Shown here: positions 1 to 8,133 of the stretch, one piece after another | Layout of the letters: the number at the start of each line of letters is the position of its first letter | How positions within the stretch are numbered: position 1 is the stretch's first letter | Assembly: GCA_036558545.1 (NCBI GenBank) | Contig: DATBFJ010000074.1 | Span: 27,441 to 91,440 of the forward strand | From: JALYGJ01 sp036558545 | GTDB taxonomy: Bacteria; Chloroflexota; Limnocylindria; Limnocylindrales; CSP1-4 | DNA: 64,000 bases | Direction of reading: 5' to 3' | The notes under the pieces: generated by a model | The model's database searches: none | Told to the model about the DNA's origin: nothing | Seen by the model: the letters and a program-made list of their open reading frames with translations, nothing else | Program-made: the position numbers and the translations under genes

Positions 1-657
1 ATCTCCCAACGGGCTTGGCGCGGATCGTTGGACGGCCACCAGGTCGTGCTTGCCGAGTGTGGCATCGGCAAGGTCGGCGCGGCGATGCTCACGACTGCAC
101 TGGTCATCGCCGCGCGACCGCGGATCCTCGTCTTCACCGGAGTGGCCGGAGGTCTGGACCCGCAACTCGACGTCGGCGACGTCGTGATCGCCGAACGACT
201 GATTCAGCACGATGCAGGGGTCTACGAACGGCGCGGCTTGGCCGTTTACCAGGCCGGGCATCTGCCATTCTTCGATGCGACTGATCAGCTGGGTTTCTTT
301 GCTTCTCGAGAGTTACTCGGGCGGGTGTCCGATCGACTGGATGGCATCGAGCTGCTGCCCGTCCAAGGGCGGACGCCACGCATCACGTTGGGACTCATTC
401 TCACTGGCGATGTTTTCGTTAACTCAAGGGAGACGCGACACCGACTGTCACGCGAGTTGGGCGGTCAGGCAGTCGAGATGGAAGGCGCCGCTCTCGCGCA
501 AGTTGCAGACCATCTTGGCGTGCCGTTTCTGGTCGTCCGCGCACTTTCGGATCTGGCCGGTGAGAACGCACCATCGCCAGAAGTCTTTGGCGAGTTTCTG
601 ACAACGGCGTGCACGAACAGTGCCCGAGTCGTGCGCCACCTGCTGCCGGTGCTCTAA
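1..657 (+). CDS. 5'-methylthioadenosine/S-adenosylhomocysteine nucleosidase-like protein, partial (N-terminus outside window)
   Basis: Purine nucleoside phosphorylase/nucleosidase (PNP_UDP_1) fold. The reading frame is open from the first base, so the true start lies upstream. Visible family motifs are ECGIGKVGAA near the left edge, FTGVAGGLDP, a DVGDVVIA strand, and the C-terminal VEMEGAALAQVA with RALSD, where the Glu and Asp of the family's ribose/base site sit. MTAN enzymes hydrolyse MTA or SAH to adenine plus the thio-sugar in the cytosol. The stop codon shares a base with the next start (TAATG), so it is co-translated with a nucleoside hydrolase and then an ECF importer, which argues for nucleoside salvage. 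Exact substrate cannot be told from sequence. Confidence 0.85.
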   Translation: MSQRAWRGSLDGHQVVLAECGIGKVGAAMLTTALVIAARPRILVFTGVAGGLDPQLDVGDVVIAERLIQHDAGVYERRGLAVYQAGHLPFFDATDQLGFFASRELLGRVSDRLDGIELLPVQGRTPRITLGLILTGDVFVNSRETRHRLSRELGGQAVEMEGAALAQVADHLGVPFLVVRALSDLAGENAPSPEVFGEFLTTACTNSARVVRHLLPVL

Positions 658-1655
658 TGGCCGACAGCATGAAGCTGATCATCGACTGCGACACGGGCAT
701 CGACGACGCTCTGGCGCTGCTCTATGCGGTCGCATCACCGAACGTGGAGTTGATCGCTGTTACGTGTACGGCCGGCAACATCGAAGCCAAACAGGTGGCG
801 ATCAACTCGCGAGCTTTGCTGGAGCTCGTGCACCGGACCGACGTAGAGGTTGCGCTGGGCCGCGAAGTGCCGCTCGTTCGGCCGCTGATGATCGCGCCGG
901 AGACGCATGGGCCGCGGGGTGTCGGATACGCCGAGTTGAGCGAGCCAAAAACTCCCGTCAGCAAACGTCACTCGGCGGACCTGATCATCGAGCAAGCGCA
1001 CAAGGCACCGGGCGAAATCACGATGGTCACCCTTGCGCCACTGACGAACCTGGCCGTTGCGCTGATTCGCGAGCCGGAGCTGCCACGACTGCTGCGTGGC
1101 CTGGTCATGATGGCGGGTTCATACCGATCGTATGGGAACACCGCGCCTACCTCGGAGTGGAACGTCGCGGTCGACCCAGAAGCGATGCAGGTCGTCCTCG
1201 CCGGTTGGGAAGCCTGCGAAGGAGTCAGTCGGCCGGTCGCCCTTGGACTGGATGTCACCGAACGCGCGAAGATGACGCCCGTACACCTCGCCCGGCTGCG
1301 TTCTGCAGCAGGTGGCGACGAAGCAAACCCGGTCGTGAGGTTTGTCGAAGACGCGCTGCGCTTCTACATGGAGTTCCACAGCCGCTATGACGGCTTCTAC
1401 GGCGCGTTCATTCACGACGCGCTTGCCGTCGCGAGCGCGCTCGATCCAGGTTTGATCAAGACCGAATCTTTGCCCGTAGAGATCGAGCTCAGCGGCAGAT
1501 GGACGACCGGCGAGACCGTCACTGACTGGCGCCGCTCGTGGGGACGCCCGCCAAATCTCGATGTCGCCGTCAGCGCCAACGTCGATCTCTTCTTCGAGCG
1601 CTTCATCGAGCGCGTCGGAAGCCTCGCCGAGCACGCTGCGAACGTGGCAATCTGA
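657..1655 (+). CDS. Inosine/uridine-preferring nucleoside hydrolase family protein
   Basis: Hydrolyses the N-glycosidic bond of ribonucleosides to base plus ribose. The N-terminus carries the Ca-binding DCDTGIDDA motif of the IU-nucleoside hydrolase family, and a later Asp in FIHDALAVA is the usual fourth metal ligand. TLAPLTNLA and GSYRSYGNTAPTSEWN match the family core. The length of 332 residues is normal. The ATG at 657 is chosen because it overlaps the preceding stop by one base and gives the motif near residue 10. It lies between a nucleosidase and an ECF S component, so it probably processes an imported nucleoside. Purine or pyrimidine preference is undetermined. Confidence 0.9.
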   Translation: MADSMKLIIDCDTGIDDALALLYAVASPNVELIAVTCTAGNIEAKQVAINSRALLELVHRTDVEVALGREVPLVRPLMIAPETHGPRGVGYAELSEPKTPVSKRHSADLIIEQAHKAPGEITMVTLAPLTNLAVALIREPELPRLLRGLVMMAGSYRSYGNTAPTSEWNVAVDPEAMQVVLAGWEACEGVSRPVALGLDVTERAKMTPVHLARLRSAAGGDEANPVVRFVEDALRFYMEFHSRYDGFYGAFIHDALAVASALDPGLIKTESLPVEIELSGRWTTGETVTDWRRSWGRPPNLDVAVSANVDLFFERFIERVGSLAEHAANVAI

Positions 1656-1690
1656 ACGTCGGGCGGGAGCAAGTAGCAGGGAGAGCGGAG

Positions 1691-2569
1691 ATGCGCTGGA
1701 TCTCGAGTCAGTTCACGACTCGCGTGATCGTTTTGATGCCGATCGCGATCGCCATCAACATCGTTCTTGGATACACGGTTCAGACAGTCCTGAAGCTGCC
1801 GATCTACATGGATTCGATCGGCACGATCTTCGTCGGCGTGCTCGCCGGCCCGCTCGCCGGTGCGTTGACCGGCGTGCTATCGAACTTGATCTGGCAGTAC
1901 GCGCCGATCGTCGGCGGCGGCACGATCGGTCCGTTCGCGATTACCGCGGGCGTGATTGGCTTTCTCGCCGGCATCTGGGGCTACCTGGGCGTGTACCGCT
2001 CGCGGCCCGCATCTGGGACACAGCTTCTGCTTGGCGCGATCGTCGCCGCCGCGATTGTGCTATTGGTGGCCTACCCGATCTTCAATAACCCCGCGTACAC
2101 AAATCCGGACATCGGTGGCTATCCGGATTGGGTATTCACCGCGGCTGTCGTCATCGCCATCGTCGTTGCCATCGTCGTCGCTGGTTTCATCTACCTCCGG
2201 CGCGATATGGCCGGCCTGTGGGTGGCATTGGCCGGCGTGATCACCGGAATTGTCGCCGCGCTGGTGTCTGCGCCGATCTCGGCGATCGTTTTTGGAGGAG
2301 TCACAGGGTCGGGCACGGACCTGATCGTCGCCGCGTTGCGCCAAGGTGGCTCCGACGTTCTGCAGGCATCGCTGGGCCAGGGACTGTTCAGTGACCCGAT
2401 CGACAAGCTGATCACGAGCTTCGTCGTGTTCATCATCCTGTCGAACCTGTCGTCGCGCTACCTCGCCCGATTCCCACTGGGCGACCGACTCATTCGAGCT
2501 GAACCTGCCACGATCGCTTCCGCTCCAGCGGCGACCAGCGTTCCCACTACGGATTCGGAGGACCAGTAG
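1691..2569 (+). CDS. ECF transporter S component (substrate-binding membrane subunit)
   Basis: Integral membrane protein of about 292 residues with six or more hydrophobic segments and no signal peptide. The IYMDSIGTIFVGVLAGPLAG stretch followed by SNLIWQ resembles S components of energy-coupling factor transporters. The start at 1691 is favoured by a GGGAG-type ribosome site eight bases upstream; a longer in-frame extension runs antiparallel into the hydrolase gene and is not credible. T and two ATPase genes follow. The co-encoded nucleosidase and nucleoside hydrolase suggest a nucleoside, nucleobase or derivative as substrate (inference). The soluble C-terminal tail is Ala/Thr/Ser rich. Confidence 0.8.
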   Translation: MRWISSQFTTRVIVLMPIAIAINIVLGYTVQTVLKLPIYMDSIGTIFVGVLAGPLAGALTGVLSNLIWQYAPIVGGGTIGPFAITAGVIGFLAGIWGYLGVYRSRPASGTQLLLGAIVAAAIVLLVAYPIFNNPAYTNPDIGGYPDWVFTAAVVIAIVVAIVVAGFIYLRRDMAGLWVALAGVITGIVAALVSAPISAIVFGGVTGSGTDLIVAALRQGGSDVLQASLGQGLFSDPIDKLITSFVVFIILSNLSSRYLARFPLGDRLIRAEPATIASAPAATSVPTTDSEDQ

Positions 2570-2582
2570 TCGTCGACGGCAC

Positions 2583-2609
2583 GGCAGCCCACGCGACGCG
2601 TGGGCTGCC
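2583..2609 (+). promoter_or_regulatory. Perfect 12-bp hairpin at the ECF S/T junction
   Basis: GGCAGCCCACGC and GCGTGGGCTGCC form a perfect inverted repeat around a GAC loop. It starts 14 bases after the S-component stop and lies just where translation of the T component must begin. No T-run follows, so it is not an obvious intrinsic terminator. It could tune S:T stoichiometry or be an mRNA stability element. Only the structure is seen; the role is inference. Confidence 0.5.
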
Positions 2610-2706
2610 CGACTTCGTAGCCCGAGCACAGCAAGGGCCGTATCGCAGCCTCAACCCGACGACCAAGCTGGTCATTGCCTTCACATCAGCCCTGATCGCG
2701 TTCGGT

Positions 2707-3387
2707 GTGCGCGGCTGGACGGCGCCGCTCGTCATCCTGGCCATTTCGGTCTTCCTGATCATCCGGGCCGACGTCTTCAAGCGATACCTGCCCTACCTCG
2801 CGGCAACAGGGCTGCTGCTCGTCTCAATCTTGCTCATCAACACCTTCCTGTACCCGGGCGCGACGGACGTGCTGTTCACCCTTGGGCCGTTCAGCGCGAC
2901 GGGGACGGGGTTGGTGGCGGCGTCGCAGGCTGCGCTGCGCGTGCTGGCATTCGCGACTTCGGTCGCGCTCTTCGCACTGACGACGCGCACCGATGAATTG
3001 GTCGACGACCTGGAGCGGCGCGGCCTGGGGCGTCGCGCGGCCTTCATCCTGACCACTGCCATCGGGACCGTTCCGCGACTGGCCGAGCGCGCGCGCGAGA
3101 TCGTGGAGGCCCAGCGTTCGCGCGGCTTGAACACCGAAGGCGGCATCCGCGCGCGCGTTCGCGGCGTGCTGCCAGTCGCAGGGCCGCTCGTGCTGAGCGC
3201 CCTGACGGAGGTCGAGCACCGCGCGATGGCGCTAGAGGCACGTGCCTTCGTTGCGCCGGGCAAACGCACGGTCCTGCGTGCCTACCCGGATTCGCTGGCG
3301 CAGCGCACGCTGCGTTGGGGCCTGGTCGTGCTCACGCTCCTCCTGCTCGCGTTCGCCTTCAGCGGCAACCTGCTTTGGCTGCCATGA
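2707..3387 (+). CDS. ECF transporter T component (CbiQ family), 5' end unresolved
   Basis: Transmembrane coupling subunit that links the S component to the two ATPases. The conserved region actually begins upstream: frame-consistent sequence from about 2629 encodes PYRSLNPTTKL, the usual start of CbiQ-family proteins, then the first membrane helix. No ATG, GTG or TTG exists in frame between the S-component stop and the GTG at 2707, which would start inside helix 1. The true start is therefore non-canonical (CTG at 2605 is available) or a base is miscalled. The two Ala-Arg-Gly type coupling motifs appear as AQRSRG-like (EAQRSRGL) and the later ALEARAF segment. Confidence 0.8.
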   Translation: MRGWTAPLVILAISVFLIIRADVFKRYLPYLAATGLLLVSILLINTFLYPGATDVLFTLGPFSATGTGLVAASQAALRVLAFATSVALFALTTRTDELVDDLERRGLGRRAAFILTTAIGTVPRLAERAREIVEAQRSRGLNTEGGIRARVRGVLPVAGPLVLSALTEVEHRAMALEARAFVAPGKRTVLRAYPDSLAQRTLRWGLVVLTLLLLAFAFSGNLLWLP

Positions 3388-3403
3388 CCGGAGCGGCCCA
3401 CAC

Positions 3404-4207
3404 ATGACGCTGTCTATGGCCGCGGTGACGTACAAATACGCGGGCTCGACTTCAGAGGCCCTTCGTGGCGTCAACCTGGCAGTCGAGCCCGGCCGGATAA
3501 TTGGCCTTGTCGGCCCGAACGGCGCGGGGAAGTCAACGCTGTGCCTGTGCGCCGTCGGCCTCGCCCCCGGTGTCATTGGCGGCCAGCTGACTGGCGCGGT
3601 CAAGATCGATGGCCTCGATACGGCCAAGACTTCTGAGCACCAGCTTTCCCAGCACGCGGGGATCCTGTTCCAGGAGTCTCAGACCCAGATCACAAGCGGC
3701 ACGCCGAGCGTGTGGGAAGAGATCGCATTCGGGCCGCGCAACTTGTCGCTGTCGCGCGACGAAGTGATCGAGCGCACATGGAACGCGGTGGATGCGCTGG
3801 GACTGAACGACATTGTCGGACGCGATCCGAACCGTTTGTCGGGCGGTCAAGCCCAGCTCGTGGCCCTGGCTGCGGTGCTCGCGCTCGGACCCAAATATTT
3901 GGTGCTCGACGAACCAACATCTCAGCTGGATCCGCTGGGCACGCGGCTCGTCGGGGATACCCTCGCGCGGGCCGCCAAAGAAACCGGCGTTGGCGTGCTC
4001 ATCGCCGAGCACAAGACGGACCTGCTCGCTCGAATGTGCGACGAGATCGCCGTGATCAACGCGGGCGCGATCGTCTCTCGCGGCTCGCCTGACACGGTCC
4101 TCGCGGATCCGTCGCTGCGCGATTGGGGAGTCGCGCCGCCTGCTGAAGTGGCACTCCGCCAGAGCGTCGTGGCTGCCGGCCTGACCTGGCGTGGGGAATG
4201 GCCATGA
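3404..4207 (+). CDS. ECF transporter ATPase subunit A
   Basis: Cytoplasmic ABC ATPase of the ECF importer, 267 residues. Walker A is GPNGAGKST, the signature is LSGGQAQ, Walker B is KYLVLDEPTSQLD, and the switch histidine is in IAEHKTD. Q-loop residues appear in ILFQESQTQI. The ATG at 3404 is preferred because ABC homology begins directly after it (MAAVTYKYAG); an in-frame start 162 bases upstream would overlap the T gene. The stop overlaps the second ATPase gene, the usual arrangement for the A/A' heterodimer. Confidence 0.92.
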   Translation: MTLSMAAVTYKYAGSTSEALRGVNLAVEPGRIIGLVGPNGAGKSTLCLCAVGLAPGVIGGQLTGAVKIDGLDTAKTSEHQLSQHAGILFQESQTQITSGTPSVWEEIAFGPRNLSLSRDEVIERTWNAVDALGLNDIVGRDPNRLSGGQAQLVALAAVLALGPKYLVLDEPTSQLDPLGTRLVGDTLARAAKETGVGVLIAEHKTDLLARMCDEIAVINAGAIVSRGSPDTVLADPSLRDWGVAPPAEVALRQSVVAAGLTWRGEWP

Positions 4208-5028
4208 CCGGCATCGATCTTGCGACCGCGGGCCTGGGCTTCGTCTATCCAGATGGGACACGCGCCCTGTCGGACGTGTCCCTCTCGATCGCGGCGGGCA
4301 GTCGGGTGGCCATCATCGGCCAGAACGGCAGTGGCAAATCCACGCTCGTCCGCCACTTCAACGGCCTTCTCCGAGCGACAGAGGGTGAGGTAAGTGTGGC
4401 CGGCGAGCCGGTTGGCGAAACACACGTCGCCGAGCTGGCACGCAAGGTCGGGATCTCCTTTCAGAACCCGGATCGGCAGATCTTTTCCGCCAATTCGCGC
4501 CAGGAGGTCGCGTTTGGGCCCAGGAACATCGGACTGCGCGGAGGCGAACTCGAGCGACGCGTCACGGACGCTCTGACACAGGTCGGCCTGCTTCAGATGG
4601 CGGAGGTGAACCCGTACGACCTTGGCTTTTCAGAGCGCAAGCTGCTGGCCCTTGCCTCGATCATCGCGATGGGTACGCCGGCGATCGTCCTCGACGAGCC
4701 GACGACAGGCCAGGACGCAGACGGCGTGGCGAGGATCAAGCGCATCGTGGCTCAACTTTCCGACGAAGGCAGAACCGTGGTCGCGATCAGCCACGATATG
4801 AACTTCGTCGCCGCGGCCTTCGAGCGCGTACTGGTCATGCGCGACGGCAAGCTCGTGCTCGACGGATCCGTCGACGACGTCTTCGGACAGCAAAGCTGGC
4901 CGACGCTCGAGTCGACATTTCTTGAGCCCCCGCTCCCGGCTCGGCTGGGAGCACGCCTGGGCTTGGGATCGACGCCCACGGCAGACGCCTTCGTCGAGGC
5001 TTTGCGGCGCGCTGGCGGTCCCGGCTAG
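4198..5028 (+). CDS. ECF transporter ATPase subunit A' (second ATPase)
   Basis: Second ABC ATPase of the same importer. Walker A GQNGSGKST, Q-loop SFQNPDRQIFS, Walker B TPAIVLDEPTTGQD and H-loop AISHDM are present. The signature helix reads DLGFSERKL instead of a canonical LSGGQ, so one of the two composite ATP sites may be degenerate. That asymmetry is common in heterodimeric ABC ATPases. Two start codons are possible, ATG at 4198 and at 4204; the latter gives an ATGA overlap with the previous stop. Gene order S-T-A-A' is complete. Confidence 0.92.
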   Translation: MAMTGIDLATAGLGFVYPDGTRALSDVSLSIAAGSRVAIIGQNGSGKSTLVRHFNGLLRATEGEVSVAGEPVGETHVAELARKVGISFQNPDRQIFSANSRQEVAFGPRNIGLRGGELERRVTDALTQVGLLQMAEVNPYDLGFSERKLLALASIIAMGTPAIVLDEPTTGQDADGVARIKRIVAQLSDEGRTVVAISHDMNFVAAAFERVLVMRDGKLVLDGSVDDVFGQQSWPTLESTFLEPPLPARLGARLGLGSTPTADAFVEALRRAGGPG

Positions 5029-5074
5029 CATTGACTCGATTTGGGGGATCTGAGCGGGAGGTAGGTAGGCCCTC

Positions 5075-5311
5075 ATGATTCAACGGTTCATCGGCGGTGC
5101 CGTTGGCGCACTGGTCACCATCGCGATCCTGTGGTGGAACCAGGTCGACGTGTCGCTGGCGGCCACGGCCGCCGTAGTTGGCGCCCTCGCGGCCTTCTTC
5201 TGGCCGATCGTCGTGGGCTTCTTCCTTGCTCGTCGCGTAAAGCAACGCCGCGAGGACGAGATCCAGGCCGAGGTTGCGCGGCAGATGGCGCAGCAGAACC
5301 CGCCGCGCTAA
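5075..5311 (+). CDS. Small two-helix membrane protein, unknown function
   Basis: A 78-residue protein with two predicted transmembrane helices (about residues 5-20 and 28-50) followed by a charged, Gln-rich cytoplasmic tail ending RQMAQQNPPR. A good ribosome site (GGGAGGTAGG) precedes the ATG. It sits 46 bases after the ECF operon on the same strand, and its 3' end overlaps the convergent JAMM peptidase gene by four bases. No family recognised. Confidence 0.7.
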   Translation: MIQRFIGGAVGALVTIAILWWNQVDVSLAATAAVVGALAAFFWPIVVGFFLARRVKQRREDEIQAEVARQMAQQNPPR

Positions 5312-5811
5312 TCGCGTTCGACGAGCTCAACCTCCGAAACGGCGCCATCGACGATCGACCACGCCCTGACGTCAGGCTCGTCCATGTTGCTGAGCGAACA
5401 CACCACGTACAGCGAGTCGGGGTAAAAGGCGAGGCCTATATCGGTTTGTGACGGCCGTGCGGGCGACGCGACGTGTGAATGGACGATTGCCCACACGACC
5501 TCGTCGGCGTCGTCCAGGTCCATCCACAGGCGTAGCTGCTCCTGGGGATCAATCAGATAGCGATAGGGTGACTGCGCTGCGTTGTGCAGCGAGATCCACC
5601 GGGTCGGCACGCCTCCTGCGGCCCAGTACCTGTCCGCCACGAGAACGCCGCACGCCTCGTTGGGGACGCCAGCGCGAAGCGCGTCGAGTAGTTCTGCCCT
5701 GATCGCCGCAGGCAGCAGCGCGCTCGCACCGCTATCAGCGACGGACGCGGGGTCGCGCTTGACCTGCGCCCACTCCTCCGGTGTGGGCACCATGTCGCGT
5801 TCGTTCACCAC
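5308..5811 (-). CDS. mec: JAMM/MPN+ metallopeptidase (Mec-like, acts on CysO)
   Basis: Zinc isopeptidase of the JAB/M67 family, 167 residues. The active-site set is complete: an upstream Glu in NEACGVLVAD and the HSHVASPARPSQTD block (H-x-H, Ser, Asp). In mycobacteria Mec+ releases cysteine from the CysO-cysteine adduct made by CysM. The gene order CysO-CysM-Mec here is the same module. The start overlaps the cysM stop; GTG codons at 5811 and 5808 are both possible, the second giving a GTGA overlap. It may also remove the extra residue that follows Gly-Gly in the CysO encoded upstream. Confidence 0.88.
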   Translation of the reverse strand: MVNERDMVPTPEEWAQVKRDPASVADSGASALLPAAIRAELLDALRAGVPNEACGVLVADRYWAAGGVPTRWISLHNAAQSPYRYLIDPQEQLRLWMDLDDADEVVWAIVHSHVASPARPSQTDIGLAFYPDSLYVVCSLSNMDEPDVRAWSIVDGAVSEVELVERD

Positions 5812-6737
5812 AGATTCAGGTTCTCGACGGAATCGTCGTCGAGGTCGCGCGACCAGACATCCTCGGACAGGTACTTCCAGCCCCCGTCGGCCAGCAGCGC
5901 GACGATCGTCCCTGACGCCATCTGCTCCGCCACGCGACCTGCAACGGCCAGCACCCCACCGGACGAAACGCCGGCAAAGATTCCCTCGAGCTTGGTGAAC
6001 CTGCGCAAGGTCTCAATCGATTCGGCCGTCGTGACCAGGAAGCGGCCGTCCAACACCGTCGCGTCGAACACTTCGGGCACGAACCCATCTTCCAGGGAGC
6101 GAAGGCCCTGCACCATCTCGCCGGGCAGCGGTTCAGCCGCGTAGATCTTCACGTCCGGCCTGACTTCATGCAGCCGCTGACCCACACCAGTCAGCGTCCC
6201 GCCGGTTCCCAGGCCGGCAACGAAGACATCGATCTCCGGGCACTCGTCGATGATCTCCACGGCCGTCGTTTCGTAATGCGCCGTTGGGTTCGCCGGATTG
6301 GCGTACTGATCGGCCATCACGAAACGCGGGTCCTGGGCGGCCATCTTGCGCGCGAGCGCCACCGCGCCATTCGATCCAAGCTGAGCCGGCGAATCTATGA
6401 TGGTTGCTCCGTAGATCTCGAGGAGTTCGCGGCGTTCGCGCGTGACGTTCGCGGGCATGACAACGGTCAATCGCCAGTCCCGTAGCCGGCAGATCATGGC
6501 CAGCGAGATGCCTGTATTGCCGGAGGTTGGCTCGAGGATCATCGAGTCGGGTTTCAGCCGCCCCGAGGCCTCCAGGGACTCAACCAGATAGCGCGCGACG
6601 CGATCCTTCACGGAGCCGGTCGGGTTGAGGCCCTCGAGCTTGACGTAAAGATGTACGTCCCGGTTTGGGCAGAAGCGCGGTACCTCGACGAGCGGCGTAT
6701 GGCCGATCGCTTCGAGCAGCGACGAGTAGCGGCTCAA
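5805..6737 (-). CDS. cysM: PLP-dependent cysteine synthase, CysM type
   Basis: Fold-type II PLP enzyme of 310 residues. The Schiff-base lysine lies in NPTGSVKDRVA, the substrate loop is TSGNTG, and the phosphate-binding glycine loop is GLGTGGTLTG. Neighbouring cysO and mec genes make it most likely the O-phosphoserine-type CysM, which uses the CysO thiocarboxylate as sulfur donor rather than free sulfide. Start is TTG at 6737, overlapping the cysO stop (TTGA). Classic CysK function is the alternative. Confidence 0.92.
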   Translation of the reverse strand: MSRYSSLLEAIGHTPLVEVPRFCPNRDVHLYVKLEGLNPTGSVKDRVARYLVESLEASGRLKPDSMILEPTSGNTGISLAMICRLRDWRLTVVMPANVTRERRELLEIYGATIIDSPAQLGSNGAVALARKMAAQDPRFVMADQYANPANPTAHYETTAVEIIDECPEIDVFVAGLGTGGTLTGVGQRLHEVRPDVKIYAAEPLPGEMVQGLRSLEDGFVPEVFDATVLDGRFLVTTAESIETLRRFTKLEGIFAGVSSGGVLAVAGRVAEQMASGTIVALLADGGWKYLSEDVWSRDLDDDSVENLNLW

Positions 6738-7009
6738 CGACCCCCGGCCATGGCGGGCAGGATGATCAATGAATCGCGTTCGCGAACCGGGGTCTCAAGC
6801 AACTGCATGTAGCGCACGTCCTGGCCGTTCAGGTAAACGTTGACGAAGCGGTGCAACCCGCCGTCATCAGAAAGCAGTTGGTCGCCCATTTGCGGGTAGC
6901 GTGCAACAAGGTCCTCGACCACCTCGCCGACGGTCGAGCCAGATGCTTCAACTTCCTTCTGCCCGTTGACCTGCGCCCTGAGAACTGGAGGTATGCGGAC
7001 CTGCGTCAC
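6734..7009 (-). CDS. cysO: CysO/MoaD/ThiS-like sulfur carrier protein with residue after Gly-Gly
   Basis: Beta-grasp ubiquitin-like sulfur carrier of 91 residues. Core segments VEDLVARYPQM and VNVYLNGQDVRYM match the CysO/MoaD fold. The C-terminus reads PAMAGGR then stop, so the diglycine needed for thiocarboxylation is capped by one Arg. The cap would have to be removed before the E1-like enzyme can adenylate the tail, and the JAMM protease two genes downstream is the obvious candidate. Overlaps both neighbours by four bases, so carrier, E1 and cysteine synthase are translationally coupled. Confidence 0.88.
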   Translation of the reverse strand: MTQVRIPPVLRAQVNGQKEVEASGSTVGEVVEDLVARYPQMGDQLLSDDGGLHRFVNVYLNGQDVRYMQLLETPVRERDSLIILPAMAGGR

Positions 7010-8133
7010 GAGAGCGTGGCGTAGGCAGCATCTGCCGCCTCGGCCTGTCGCGCCACTGCCTCAGTGCCGCACGCGGGGCACATCGGGTCGCGGCGCAGCC
7101 TTACCTCGCTGAACGTACCGTCGAGCGCGTCCCAGATCAGCAGCCGGCCAACAAGTGGGTCGCCCAGTTTGAGGATGACCTTGATCGCCTCCGTTGCCTG
7201 GAGAAGGCCCATCACGCCCGGCACCACACCCAGCACTCCCGCGACCGAGCAACCGGGTGCGAGCTCAGGCGGCGGAGGTGTCGGGTACAGGCAGCGGTAG
7301 CAGGGTCCCTCGTAGGGAACGAAGACGGTCAGTTGCCCCTCGAACCGGAATACGGAGGCATGAACAACGGGGATTGCCGCCCGCACGGCTGCGTCGTTGA
7401 GCGTGTAGCGGGTCTCGAATGTGTCCGTGCCGTCGATGACGATGTCGTAGTCCGCGATCAGCCGGTCGACGTTGTCGTCCGTCAGCATCTCGACGTGCTG
7501 AACGACCTTGACCTCCGGGTTGAGCGCCTTGATCGTCATCGCGGCCGACTCGGTCTTCTTCATTCCGATCCGGTTTTCAGCGTGGACGACCTGGCGCTGC
7601 AGGTTGCTCAGATCGACGACGTCAAAGTCGACGATGCCAATGGTTCCAATGCCTGCGGCGGCAAGATAGAGCAATCCAGGCGAGCCGAGACCGCCGGCAC
7701 CGATGAACAGCACCTTCGCCTGCTGAAGCTTGCCCTGACCCTCCGGGCCAACTTCGGGCATGACCATGTGCCGTGCGTAACGAGGGTTCGTGGCAATTGC
7801 AGGAGTCTCACTGGGCAGTTCCCAGGGTCGCCCTTCCTGCTTCCAGCGGCCAATGCCGCCGGCCACCGAATAGATGTCCTGGTAACCCATGTGGGCGAGC
7901 TGCAGCGCGGCGCGCATCGAGCGCGCACCGGCCGCGCAGTAAATGACGACAGGCTGTGACTTGTCCGGTACGAGATCCTCGACGCGTGCTGCAACCTCTG
8001 CGGGTGGCAGGAGCGTCGCTCCGTTCAGGTGCCCGGCGCGCCACTCATGCGGTTCGCGCGTGTCGAGCAGGGCGGCTCCCGTGTTGATCAGGTCCTGCGC
8101 CTCTGACGGCGAGATTTCGCGGACGCTAGGCAT
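7006..8133 (-). CDS. moeZ: Rhodanese-MoeB/ThiF fusion: E1-like sulfur-carrier adenylyl/sulfurtransferase
   Basis: Activates the C-terminus of a sulfur carrier as acyl-adenylate and installs sulfur. The order is reversed from typical MoeZ: the rhodanese domain is N-terminal (about residues 1-105, catalytic Cys in VIYCAAGARS) and the ThiF/MoeB domain C-terminal. ATP-site GAGGLGS, catalytic Cys in APGCSVAGVLG and zinc pairs CYRC and CPAC are all present. The ATG at 8133 overlaps the sufU stop by eight bases; a longer in-frame start would run far into sufU. Likely partner is the adjacent CysO. Confidence 0.9.
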   Translation of the reverse strand: MPSVREISPSEAQDLINTGAALLDTREPHEWRAGHLNGATLLPPAEVAARVEDLVPDKSQPVVIYCAAGARSMRAALQLAHMGYQDIYSVAGGIGRWKQEGRPWELPSETPAIATNPRYARHMVMPEVGPEGQGKLQQAKVLFIGAGGLGSPGLLYLAAAGIGTIGIVDFDVVDLSNLQRQVVHAENRIGMKKTESAAMTIKALNPEVKVVQHVEMLTDDNVDRLIADYDIVIDGTDTFETRYTLNDAAVRAAIPVVHASVFRFEGQLTVFVPYEGPCYRCLYPTPPPPELAPGCSVAGVLGVVPGVMGLLQATEAIKVILKLGDPLVGRLLIWDALDGTFSEVRLRRDPMCPACGTEAVARQAEAADAAYATLS

